A stretch of DNA of 64,000 nt, taken from positions 692,927-756,926 of the forward strand of contig NZ_JAODIW010000006.1 in the NCBI RefSeq assembly GCF_026586625.1, written 5' to 3'. Position 1 is the first letter of the stretch. Each line of letters starts with the position of its first letter. The notes under the pieces were generated by a model. It was not told the DNA's origin, made no database searches, and was given only the letters and a program-made list of their open reading frames with translations. The stretch is from Halobium salinum. Lineage in GTDB: Archaea > Halobacteriota > Halobacteria > Halobacteriales > Haloferacaceae. The position numbers and the translations under genes are program-made. This document shows positions 24,935-31,925 of the stretch, one piece after another.

Positions 24935-24948
24935 ACTACTGGAGTAGT
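24935..24948. promoter_or_regulatory. Second copy of the palindromic operator ACTACT-GG-AGTAGT
   Basis: Identical over 14 bases to the site at 18116-18129, centred about 45 bases upstream of the importer ATPase start. Supports joint control of the debranching enzyme, importer operon and ATPase. Confidence 0.75.
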
Positions 24949-24992
24949 GTGGGTGGTGCAGGGGGAATCCCCTCGGGTCGCGTCCCAATTGG

Positions 24993-25442
24993 TCACAGCC
25001 CGAACAGCCACGGAACGAGTTCGGGGACGATGTAGCCGAACCACTGAATCGTCCATGAGACGCCGAGCCAGAGCAGCCCCCACGGCGCCGAGAAACCGAC
25101 CGGTCGAACCGGCCAGACGGCCCCTTCGTGGCTCATGGTCCGCGGATAGACGTAATCTGCGAGCAGGTGAAGCGCCGTCCCGACGGCGACGAAGTTGAGC
25201 GCGTCGAGCAGCGGTGGGGCCGCCTCGAAGACCCCGAGGCGTCCGAACACGACGTATAGAACCGCGGGGAGCAAGAGTGTGTGGAGTGCCCACGACCGGT
25301 GGGTGCGGCTCCGGACGGCGTCGAGTTCGGGCAGCAACACGCCGACGAGCAACGGCACCGCGACGGCCGGGTGATGACCGAGTACGACGGCGAGAAACGC
25401 AACCGGCACGGCGCTCGCGACGTGGTGCTCCCGTGCGGTCAT
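24993..25442 (-). CDS. YdjM/DUF457-like membrane-bound metal-dependent hydrolase
   Basis: 149 residues with about four membrane segments. HHPAVAVPLLVGVLLPELDA resembles the N-terminal G.LLPDLD metal motif, and FVAVGTALHLLADYVYPR the HLLLD motif of the YdjM/DUF457 family. Biochemical role of the family is uncertain. The start overlaps the stop of the upstream membrane-protein gene by four bases (ATGA), so the two make a small operon. Confidence 0.75.
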   Translation of the reverse strand: MTAREHHVASAVPVAFLAVVLGHHPAVAVPLLVGVLLPELDAVRSRTHRSWALHTLLLPAVLYVVFGRLGVFEAAPPLLDALNFVAVGTALHLLADYVYPRTMSHEGAVWPVRPVGFSAPWGLLWLGVSWTIQWFGYIVPELVPWLFGL

Positions 25443-26140
25443 CGGCCGTCACCCCGGAGCTCACCGCGGTACGCGGCGACGACTCGGTCCGCGCCGGCGC
25501 CGCTCACCTCCTCGAAGGCGACCACCTCGAGCAGCCCGAGCAGGCCCGGCAGCAGGAGCACGACGCCGACGCCCGTGGCGAGACAGAGACCGGACACGAT
25601 GGCGGCGAACACGGCGACGAGCACCGAGAAGGAGGGGGTGTCGAGGAGGTGGTAGGCGGCGTCCCGGAGTGCCCGCCCGCCGCTCGGCTGTCTGTCCGGG
25701 GGCGCCCGAGCGATGAGTGACGATGCCCGAAGCGCGACGACCGTCGCGAGGACGACGGCGTACAGCCCGATTGTCGCGCCGAGCAGGAACGTGCCCGACC
25801 GCGTCCCGACACCAAGTAGGTAGTAGACGGCGGTGACGGCCACCGTACCGACCGTCACCCCGGTCAACGGGAGCCCGCGCCGGAGCTGTCGTCGGACCTC
25901 CCGGAGGAACGCGGCACCACGCTGGCGTTCGGACCCCTTCCGTCCGTCGAGCTCGTCACCGACGGCGCCGGTCAGGGTCCCGACGAGCGCGATGATCGCC
26001 GCGCCCACCGGCACGACGGGGACCGCGGCCAGCGAGAAGAGGAGGCTGAGAACGACCACCGTGACTAGCTCGTCGTAGGCGGCCCGGCCGACGGCCGCGA
26101 GCGTCGCCACGGGGTGGAGGGAGTCGAGTTCGTCGGCCAT
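25439..26140 (-). CDS. YesL/DUF624-like integral membrane protein
   Basis: 233 residues from MADELDSLHPVATLAAVGRA. Five to six hydrophobic segments are visible, among them LVTVVVLSLLFSLAAVPVVP and VLVAVFAAIVSGLCLATGVG. The first segment, ending in PVVPVGAAIIAL, resembles the IVTIGPA..AL pattern of DUF624 (YesL) proteins, which in bacteria often lie beside carbohydrate ABC importers; here it lies just beyond the sugar importer ATPase. Function is not known. The ATG at 26140 avoids a basic N-terminal stretch. Confidence 0.75.
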   Translation of the reverse strand: MADELDSLHPVATLAAVGRAAYDELVTVVVLSLLFSLAAVPVVPVGAAIIALVGTLTGAVGDELDGRKGSERQRGAAFLREVRRQLRRGLPLTGVTVGTVAVTAVYYLLGVGTRSGTFLLGATIGLYAVVLATVVALRASSLIARAPPDRQPSGGRALRDAAYHLLDTPSFSVLVAVFAAIVSGLCLATGVGVVLLLPGLLGLLEVVAFEEVSGAGADRVVAAYRGELRGDGR

Positions 26141-26459
26141 CGTCGCGTTGGCGGTTCTCCCGCTCCGAGCGAGAAAAACACGTCGGTCCCGGTGACGAGG
26201 TGCCGTCGCGCGGCCGCCGGGGTCGCGGCCGTCGAAAACGCTCGCCACCGGGCTCCGAGCCTCGCATCACGTCGGCGCACCACTACCGGCGAGGGACGAC
26301 ACACCAGCGTCCCGGCTCGTCGTCGGCGCACCACCGCCGGCGACCACATCAGTCCGCTGCCGGCACACCACTACCGGCGTCCGCGTCGGCACACCACCGT
26401 CGGGTCCGCCAGCCGCACGACACGTCGGCCCGACCGTTCGGACCGACGCTCCGAGTCCG
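26141..26459. other. Intergenic region with interspersed 21-base repeats
   Basis: 319 bases between two minus-strand genes, with no supported gene. It contains four imperfect copies of a 21-base unit (see the repeat entry). Confidence 0.6.
26271..26405. repeat. Four interspersed copies of GTCGGC(G/A)CACCAC(T/C)(A/G)CCGGCG
   Basis: Copies begin at 26271, 26322, 26359 and 26385 and differ at one to four positions. The spacings of 51, 37 and 26 bases are irregular, so this is neither CRISPR nor a simple tandem array. It sits between the 3' end of the HTH/membrane gene and the promoter of the YesL-like gene. Confidence 0.8.
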
Positions 26460-27095
26460 CTACTGTCGGTTACGGGCCACCAGCCCGAGCGTGACGACGG
26501 CGAACATCGCGGTCACGACTATCGCGAGCGACCCGGTCAGGGCGGCGGGCGCGAACCCTGCCCACGTCGCACCGGTCAGCGCCAGCCCGACGACCGTCGC
26601 GGCGCCGTAGTACGCCGTCCCGTCGGCCGCCGGTGCCGTCTCCGCCTCCAGCGGCGTCTCCTCGGTGTCGCCGTCTTCGCCGACCGCCACGTCGATGTCG
26701 AGGTACGGGTCGAAACTGTCGGCCAGAGAGGTCCGCTCGACCACCCCACGACTCTGGTCGTACTCGACGATGCCCATCTCGTCGAGCTTCGGGAGGTGAC
26801 TCTGATACAGCGCGATGTAGGTTCGCTGTCGTTCGTCCGAGCTGATCTCCGCGACCTCCTTCCCGTTCTCCCACGCGGCGACCTGCTCCGCGATGTCGCG
26901 CATGTCGACCTGTCCATCCGTGGTCCGGAGGAAGTTCAACACCCGTCGGCGGCGCTGGTTCTGCAGGACGTGAAACAGGTCGTCCTTGCCGAGTTCCGCA
27001 GACTCCTCGATTTCCGACTGCGATTCGCTCGCCCGGTCGGCGTCCGTCTCCCCTGTCGACTCTCCGTCGGTTACGTCAGTGCCCACCCAACTCAT
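26460..27095 (-). CDS. DUF7344-type HTH protein with two membrane helices
   Basis: 211 residues. An acidic tail of 38 residues is followed by the winged helix (DDLFHVLQNQRRRRVLNFLR, LYQSHLPKLDEMGIVEYDQS), the layout of haloarchaeal DUF7344 proteins (name from memory). After another acidic linker, residues about 160-208 hold two hydrophobic helices (YYGAATVVGLALTGATWAGF and SLAIVVTAMFAVVTLGLVA). The DNA-binding part would therefore face the cytoplasm from the membrane. It is divergent from the FMN-binding protein gene, with a 17-base perfect palindrome in the shared region. Confidence 0.85.
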   Translation of the reverse strand: MSWVGTDVTDGESTGETDADRASESQSEIEESAELGKDDLFHVLQNQRRRRVLNFLRTTDGQVDMRDIAEQVAAWENGKEVAEISSDERQRTYIALYQSHLPKLDEMGIVEYDQSRGVVERTSLADSFDPYLDIDVAVGEDGDTEETPLEAETAPAADGTAYYGAATVVGLALTGATWAGFAPAALTGSLAIVVTAMFAVVTLGLVARNRQ

Positions 27096-27150
27096 ATTCG
27101 TACACCTTGTGCGTACAGGGTTGAACTTGCGCTCCGGTATTCAGCGTCGT

Positions 27151-27167
27151 TCCCAAACAGTTTGGGA
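27151..27167. promoter_or_regulatory. Perfect 17-base palindrome TCCCAAAC-A-GTTTGGGA
   Basis: Eight-base arms around one base, 56 bases upstream of the HTH gene start at 27095 and 118 bases upstream of the FMN-protein start at 27286. The size and symmetry are those of a dimeric regulator site. The HTH gene itself may be the binder (autoregulation), which is inference. Confidence 0.6.
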
Positions 27168-27285
27168 CACCACGATTACACGTCCTCGAATCGCAGTACT
27201 GCGTCGGGGTACGTGATTTAATATCGTGGTACTCGGTATCACAATTCAGGGATGGGTTCATGAGCGAATCCCGCGTAGGACGAGT

Positions 27286-27723
27286 ATGGAGTCGGACGAT
27301 TACACCTACACGCTTGCCATGTCGGACCGTGAGATCGAGGACGCACTCAGGGAGGGCGAGGTCGGGGTGCTCTCGCTCGCGACCGACGGCGACGCCTACG
27401 CGATTCCAGTCGCGTACCACTACGCAGACCGGACGGTGTTCTTCCGACTCGGCGAGCACGACGGCAGCGAGAAGATGCAGTTCGTCGAGTCGACCGACGA
27501 GGCCTGTTTCGTCCACTACGACTACGAGTCGGAGATGGAATCGACGAGTATCATGGTTCGCGGGCCGTTGACGCGCGTTCCCGACGCGGAGGCTCCCGAC
27601 CGCGTCGACATCGACGACGCGTACGTCTCACTCCGCGTGTTCGGCGAGCCCATCGAGGAACTCGAACCGCGCCTGTATCGCCTTGACGTCGCCGAGTGGA
27701 GCGGACGGAAGACCGCTGAATAG
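27286..27723 (+). CDS. Pyridoxamine 5'-phosphate oxidase family FMN-binding protein
   Basis: 145 residues from MESDDYTYTLAMSDREIEDA. The split-barrel pattern is visible: GEVGVLSLATDGDAYAIPVA, YHYADRTVFFRLGEHDGSEK and ACFVHYDYESEMESTSIMVR. Proteins of this group bind FMN (or related cofactors) and are common in haloarchaea with no assigned substrate. An in-frame start at 27226 would add 20 residues that do not fit the family. TTTAATATC at 27218-27226 could be the TATA box of a transcript with a leader of about 35-40 bases. Confidence 0.88.
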   Translation: MESDDYTYTLAMSDREIEDALREGEVGVLSLATDGDAYAIPVAYHYADRTVFFRLGEHDGSEKMQFVESTDEACFVHYDYESEMESTSIMVRGPLTRVPDAEAPDRVDIDDAYVSLRVFGEPIEELEPRLYRLDVAEWSGRKTAE

Positions 27724-27824
27724 TCACTTGGTAGGGCCGTCGCCGAGTGACCGGGGGTTCCCCGGGACAGAGTCGGCGGCGGACGGTTCCCGAGGTCTGA
27801 GAATCGCGGCTCCCGTATTTGTTC

Positions 27825-27842
27825 CGAACGAGTGAACGTTCG
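27825..27842. promoter_or_regulatory. Inverted repeat CGAACG-N6-CGTTCG before the stress-protein gene
   Basis: Six-base perfect arms directly before the ATG at 27850. If the message is leaderless or nearly so, a protein bound here would block initiation. Confidence 0.35.
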
Positions 27843-27849
27843 ACCGTAG

Positions 27850-28305
27850 ATGTACGAACACGTTCTGCTCCCCATCGACGGCACCGACGCGGACGACGTC
27901 GTCGTCCGAGCGGCCTCGCTCGCGCGGTCGACCGACGCCACCGTCCACCTGCTCTACGTCGTCGACGACCGAGCGTTCCTCACGCTCGAAGACGCCGACG
28001 ACGCGGCGGACCGACTCCGACGGGAAGGCGAGACGACACTCGCCGACGTTCGCAGCCGACTCGAAGCCGCAGGCCTGCCGGTAGTGTCCGAACTTCGGTG
28101 GGGAAGTCCGGGTCCGGAGATCGTCGACTACGCCGAGTCCGCCGGCGTCGACGTCGTAGTGATGGGTGCTCACGCCGACTACGAGGACAACATGCTCGGC
28201 AGCGTCTCCCAGCACGTCCTCGCTCAGTCTCCCGTCCCCGTACTCACCGTCCGGCTCACCGGGTCGAGCGACGACACCCGCGAGGTGACCCTCGCGGGCA
28301 ACTGA
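27850..28305 (+). CDS. Universal stress protein (UspA family)
   Basis: 151 residues. MYEHVLLPIDGTDADD is the usual first strand and loop; HLLYVVDDRAF follows, and the C-terminal nucleotide-loop region reads VVMGAHADYEDNMLGSVSQH, then VPVLTVRL. The ATP-binding pattern G-2x-G-9x-G-S/T is only partly kept (GAHADYEDNMLGS), so ATP binding is uncertain. Stand-alone gene. Role in stress response is by family only. Confidence 0.9.
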   Translation: MYEHVLLPIDGTDADDVVVRAASLARSTDATVHLLYVVDDRAFLTLEDADDAADRLRREGETTLADVRSRLEAAGLPVVSELRWGSPGPEIVDYAESAGVDVVVMGAHADYEDNMLGSVSQHVLAQSPVPVLTVRLTGSSDDTREVTLAGN

Positions 28306-28363
28306 ACCCGCCGTCCGACACCACCACCGTTCGGCACTGTCCAGTCCACCGACCCGAGAGACC

Positions 28364-28570
28364 ATGTACGAGAACACTCCACGCCACGACCCGTCCGATG
28401 ACTCGGCCGCAGACTACCACCCGCCCGAACTCGTCGGGACGGTCGTCCGTTACGACGGCGCCCCCGACGAGTGCACCGTCTACCCTCGCGACGCGACCGA
28501 AGCCGAACTGCTCACGACGTGGATCACGGCCGCCGAGAGTTCCTTCGTCGACCTCGAGGAGATGCGCTGA
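28364..28570 (+). CDS. Small DUF7511-like haloarchaeal protein
   Basis: 68 residues, very acidic (pI low). The body ELVGTVVRYDGAPDECTVYP followed by LLTTWITAAESSFVDLEEMR matches a small conserved haloarchaeal family I remember as DUF7511; its function is unknown. It lies 58 bases after the stress-protein gene on the same strand and could be co-transcribed with it. Confidence 0.75.
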   Translation: MYENTPRHDPSDDSAADYHPPELVGTVVRYDGAPDECTVYPRDATEAELLTTWITAAESSFVDLEEMR

Positions 28571-28634
28571 CGACGCCCTGTGGAGCCGGTAGCGTCGCCA
28601 CGGGGCCGGCGTCTCCCGACTCGACCGCTACACG

Positions 28635-29741
28635 CTACAACGCGCCGAGTAGGCGGTCCACGTCCTCCTCCGTGTTGACCACGTGTAACGACGCCCGGAC
28701 CGCGCCGTCGACGGGGAGCGAGCGGAGCACGACCCCCTCCTCCCGGAGCCGTTCGACGGTCGCCTCTGCGTCGTCGACACGCCACGACACCAGGCCGGAC
28801 TCGTACTCGCGGGGGCTGAGGAGCGCGCCGTCCGGGAGTCCCGCTTTCAGTCGGTCGGTCAGGCGCTCGACGTGACGTTCCACCGTGTCGAGTCCGACCG
28901 CCTCGATGGCGTCCATCGCGGCCCTGAGCCCCGCGTACGGCCCCGGACTGGTCGTTCCGACCTCCAGTCGCGGTGCACCCGGCTTGAACACGTACGACTC
29001 CGCCATCGGCTCCTCGACGCTCCGGTAGCCGACGAAGGACGGTTCGAGCGCCTCGGCGGCCGCCCGGTCGACGTAGACGAACCCGGCGCCCCACGGCCCG
29101 AGGAGCCACTTGTGACCCGCGGCGACGACGTAGTCCGCCCCCCACTCTCGCACGTCCATCGTCGTCTGTCCGGGGACCTGTACGGCGTCGACCAGCACTC
29201 GGGCGCCCGCCTCGTGTGCGAGTTCGACGGCCTCGGCGACGGGGAGTTCGGTGCCGTAACACCAGTCGATGGCCGAGAGGAAGAGTAGCTCCGCGTCCGC
29301 GAGGGCGTCGTCGAGGTCGTCGAGGTCGAGTCGACCCGCGTCCGTCTGCACGACCTCGACTTCGACGCCGCGGCGGTCCCGAAGACGCTTCCAGGGGAGG
29401 ATGCCGGCGGAGTGTTCCAGGTCCGTCCGGACGACGGTGTCTCCCGGCTCCCAGTCGATTGCACAGGCGACCCGGTTGATGCCGTCGCTGGTGCTCTGTG
29501 TGAGGGCGATTTCGTCGGGGTCGGCGCCGACGAACTCGGCCACCCGCTCCCTGGTTCGGTCGAACTGGTCCCAAGCGAAGGGGTACATCCCCTCCTCGCC
29601 GGGTGCGTCGAACTCGTGGCGTTCGAGACAGTCGTTCGCGGCTGCGACCACGCGTCGGGGGCTGGGGCCGCTGGCACCCGTGTTCAGGTACACCGTCTCG
29701 TCGAACGTCGGTACGTCGGCGCGGAGTTCCGCCGGGTCCAT
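28635..29741 (-). CDS. Class V aminotransferase (cysteine desulfurase-like fold)
   Basis: 368 residues from MDPAELRADVPTFDETVYLN. Fold-type I PLP features in order: YLNTGASGPSP, IALTQSTSDGINRVA, the DLEHSAGILPW segment, VLVDAVQVPGQ with the PLP-ring Asp, and AGHKWLLGPWGAGFVYV with the Schiff-base Lys. The closest groups are SufS/CsdA-like and isopenicillin-N-epimerase-like enzymes. I do not see a catalytic Cys loop typical of desulfurases near the C-terminus, so the reaction is left open. Transcribed away from the thioredoxin gene. Confidence 0.9.
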   Translation of the reverse strand: MDPAELRADVPTFDETVYLNTGASGPSPRRVVAAANDCLERHEFDAPGEEGMYPFAWDQFDRTRERVAEFVGADPDEIALTQSTSDGINRVACAIDWEPGDTVVRTDLEHSAGILPWKRLRDRRGVEVEVVQTDAGRLDLDDLDDALADAELLFLSAIDWCYGTELPVAEAVELAHEAGARVLVDAVQVPGQTTMDVREWGADYVVAAGHKWLLGPWGAGFVYVDRAAAEALEPSFVGYRSVEEPMAESYVFKPGAPRLEVGTTSPGPYAGLRAAMDAIEAVGLDTVERHVERLTDRLKAGLPDGALLSPREYESGLVSWRVDDAEATVERLREEGVVLRSLPVDGAVRASLHVVNTEEDVDRLLGAL

Positions 29742-29898
29742 GTGGGTGCTCGGCCCAGAACCCACTTATCGTTGACCCGAACGTCGCGGCCCCGAACTGG
29801 TTCTTCTCCCCCCTCGTTCCGGCTTCCAGACTCTCCCACGTCTCCGACTCTCACGAGGACCGAGAGATTGAGGCCGCTCCGGGCCCTACCACGCGCCG

Positions 29899-30231
29899 AT
29901 GACCGACACCTCACAGCGCCCGAAGCCGGTCGCGCTCGACTCCCGCGCGGACCTGGACGCGCTCGTCGCCGACCACGAGCGCGTCCTCGTCGAGTTCTAC
30001 ACGAACGGCTGTGGCAAGTGTCAGTCGATGGAGCCGGTGCTCGGAGTCGTCGCCCGGCAGACGGACGCGACTGTCGCCATGGTGAACGCTCGGGAGACAC
30101 TCGACCTCGTCGAGGAACTCGGATTCCGGGGCGTCCCCACCTTCCTCGTCTACCGCGACGGCACGGTCGTCGACCAGCTGTTCGGCACCTTCGGGGCGGA
30201 GGAGCTGGTCGCCGCCGTCGAGAGCGACTGA
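29899..30231 (+). CDS. Thioredoxin family protein
   Basis: 110 residues. VLVEFYTNGCGKCQSMEPVL carries the CxxC active site as Cys-Gly-Lys-Cys, instead of the common Cys-Gly-Pro-Cys; the cis-proline loop GFRGVPTFLVYRDG follows at about 75-90. A cytoplasmic disulfide reductase by family. The Lys in the active site should shift the redox potential, as seen in other CGxC variants (inference). Confidence 0.92.
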   Translation: MTDTSQRPKPVALDSRADLDALVADHERVLVEFYTNGCGKCQSMEPVLGVVARQTDATVAMVNARETLDLVEELGFRGVPTFLVYRDGTVVDQLFGTFGAEELVAAVESD

Positions 30232-30315
30232 CCGGCTCCCGGCGGACATCCGAAAGGAGACTAAAACTGCACGTAATAACAGGGGTTCCTCACTAGCCGG
30301 CGGCGGACCCAGACG

Positions 30316-31005
30316 GTGACACGCGTGACGACTATCGTCGAGTTCAGCGTCGACCCTGCCGCTCTCGTACTCCCGTCGTTCGGCTCCCGCCCGCAGGCGG
30401 AGGCCGAAATCGTCTCTCTCGCCGCGTGCGATGGGCCGCTGAGTCAACTGCTCAGATGTCGAGGACCGACGGGTCCCGAGGAGACCGTTGCCGCGCTCGA
30501 CGCCGACCCGACCGTCGCCGAGGCCGGCTCCGTCTCCGACCTCGGCGACGGGTGGCTCTGTCGCGTCGAGTGGGACGAGGTCGGCCCGCTCGTCCCCTAC
30601 CTCACGGAGCGGATGGACGCCGCCGTCGAGTTGGCGGCGCTCTCGGGCGGACGCTGGACCCTCCGGGTCTGGTTCCCGGCGGACGACGACGTCTCCGATC
30701 TGCTCCGCTTCGAGACGGACACCGGCGTGGACGCCGGTCTCGAGGTCGAGCGAGTCCACACGACCGCGGAAGGTGAGCGGACCCCTTTCGGTCTCTCCGA
30801 GGCTCAGTACGACGCCGTCCGGCACGCCCTGCAGTCGGGCTACTACGACATTCCCCGTCGGGCGACGACGGGCGACCTCGCCGCGGCGTTCGACATCTCC
30901 CAACAGGCCCTCTCGGAGCGGCTCCGGCGCGCACACGGCCGGCTCGCCGACGGCGCGGTCGCCGACGCCGCAGCGGGCGAAGAGGGGCCCGCCGACGAGC
31001 GCTGA
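30316..31005 (+). CDS. Bat-type HTH_10 transcriptional regulator
   Basis: 229 residues. The N-terminal 150 residues form the usual sensor region (VTTIVEFSVDPAALVLPSFG, WLCRVEWDEVGPLVPYLTER, WTLRVWFPADDDVSDLLRF). HTH_10 lies at about 159-214: LSEAQYDAVRHALQSGYYDI, then PRRATTGDLAAAFDISQQAL. A start at the second GTG (30325) is equally possible. It precedes a short-chain dehydrogenase gene by 61 bases on the same strand. Ligand and targets unknown. Confidence 0.9.
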   Translation: MTRVTTIVEFSVDPAALVLPSFGSRPQAEAEIVSLAACDGPLSQLLRCRGPTGPEETVAALDADPTVAEAGSVSDLGDGWLCRVEWDEVGPLVPYLTERMDAAVELAALSGGRWTLRVWFPADDDVSDLLRFETDTGVDAGLEVERVHTTAEGERTPFGLSEAQYDAVRHALQSGYYDIPRRATTGDLAAAFDISQQALSERLRRAHGRLADGAVADAAAGEEGPADER

Positions 31006-31066
31006 CCGGCTCGGGTCCTCCCCTGGCCGTGGATGTTATCTCCGTTCGTGTGTCACCTCGCACTCG

Positions 31067-31834
31067 ATGTCGAACTACGAGTTCCACGACCGCGTCGCCG
31101 TCGTCACGGGTGGGAGCACCGGTATCGGCCGCGCGACGGCCGAAGCGTTCGCCGAGGCCGGAGCCGCGGTCGTCATCGGCGACGTGAACGACGAGGAGGC
31201 GGAGGCGACGGTGGAATCCATCCGCCAGGGCGGCGGCGAAGCCACGGCGGTCCACGCCGACGTGACCGACGCGGCGGCCGTCGCCGCGATGGTCGAGACG
31301 GCGGTCGACGAGTACGGCGGTCTCGACTTCGCGTTCAACAACGCCGGCATCGGCGGCGAACAGGCCAAGACCGCCGACTACTCGGAGGACGGGTGGCAAC
31401 GCGTCCTCGACGTGAACCTCACCGGCGTCTGGCGGTGCATGCGCGAGCAGCTCCCCCGAATGGTCGAAGACGGCGGGGGTGTCGTCGTCAACAACGCCTC
31501 GATTCTGGGCAAGGTCGGCTTCGAGACCGCCCCCGCCTACGTGGCCGCCAAGCACGGACTCCTCGGACTCACGAAGACCGCGGCACTGGAGTACGCCGGG
31601 GCGGACGTCCGTGTCAACGCGGTGTGTCCCGGGTTCGTCGACACGCCCCTGCTGGAGCAGGGTGGACTCACGACCGACCAAGAGATGCGGGGTCAGATCG
31701 AGGGGCTCCACGCGATGAACCGCCTCGGGACGCCCGAGGAGATTGCCGACGCCGTCTGCTGGCTCTGCTCCGACGGCGCCTCGTTCACGACGGGTGCCGC
31801 ACTCGACGTGGAGGGCGGTTACCTCAGTCGGTGA
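31067..31834 (+). CDS. Short-chain dehydrogenase/reductase
   Basis: 255 residues from MSNYEFHDRVAVVTGGSTGI. TGGSTGIGRAT (cofactor loop), NNAGIGG, NASILGKVG with the catalytic Ser, and YVAAKHGLLGLTK with Tyr and Lys, closing with GAALDVEGGYLS. A classical SDR close to glucose/3-oxoacyl reductase types; the Asp after the second strand (GDVNDEEAE) argues for NAD rather than NADP. Substrate cannot be predicted. Confidence 0.93.
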   Translation: MSNYEFHDRVAVVTGGSTGIGRATAEAFAEAGAAVVIGDVNDEEAEATVESIRQGGGEATAVHADVTDAAAVAAMVETAVDEYGGLDFAFNNAGIGGEQAKTADYSEDGWQRVLDVNLTGVWRCMREQLPRMVEDGGGVVVNNASILGKVGFETAPAYVAAKHGLLGLTKTAALEYAGADVRVNAVCPGFVDTPLLEQGGLTTDQEMRGQIEGLHAMNRLGTPEEIADAVCWLCSDGASFTTGAALDVEGGYLSR

Positions 31835-31925
31835 GAGCCCTCCGACCCGCTGTGGCCGCTTAGGACGGTTCCCCGTCGGCTGGAACCGGCGATACGCTTT
31901 CCAGTATCCTTGACGTACGTTAGTT

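Noticed and set aside
26271-26405. CRISPR array
   Set aside because: Repeat units differ from each other and the spacing is irregular, with gaps as short as five bases; no cas genes are nearby.
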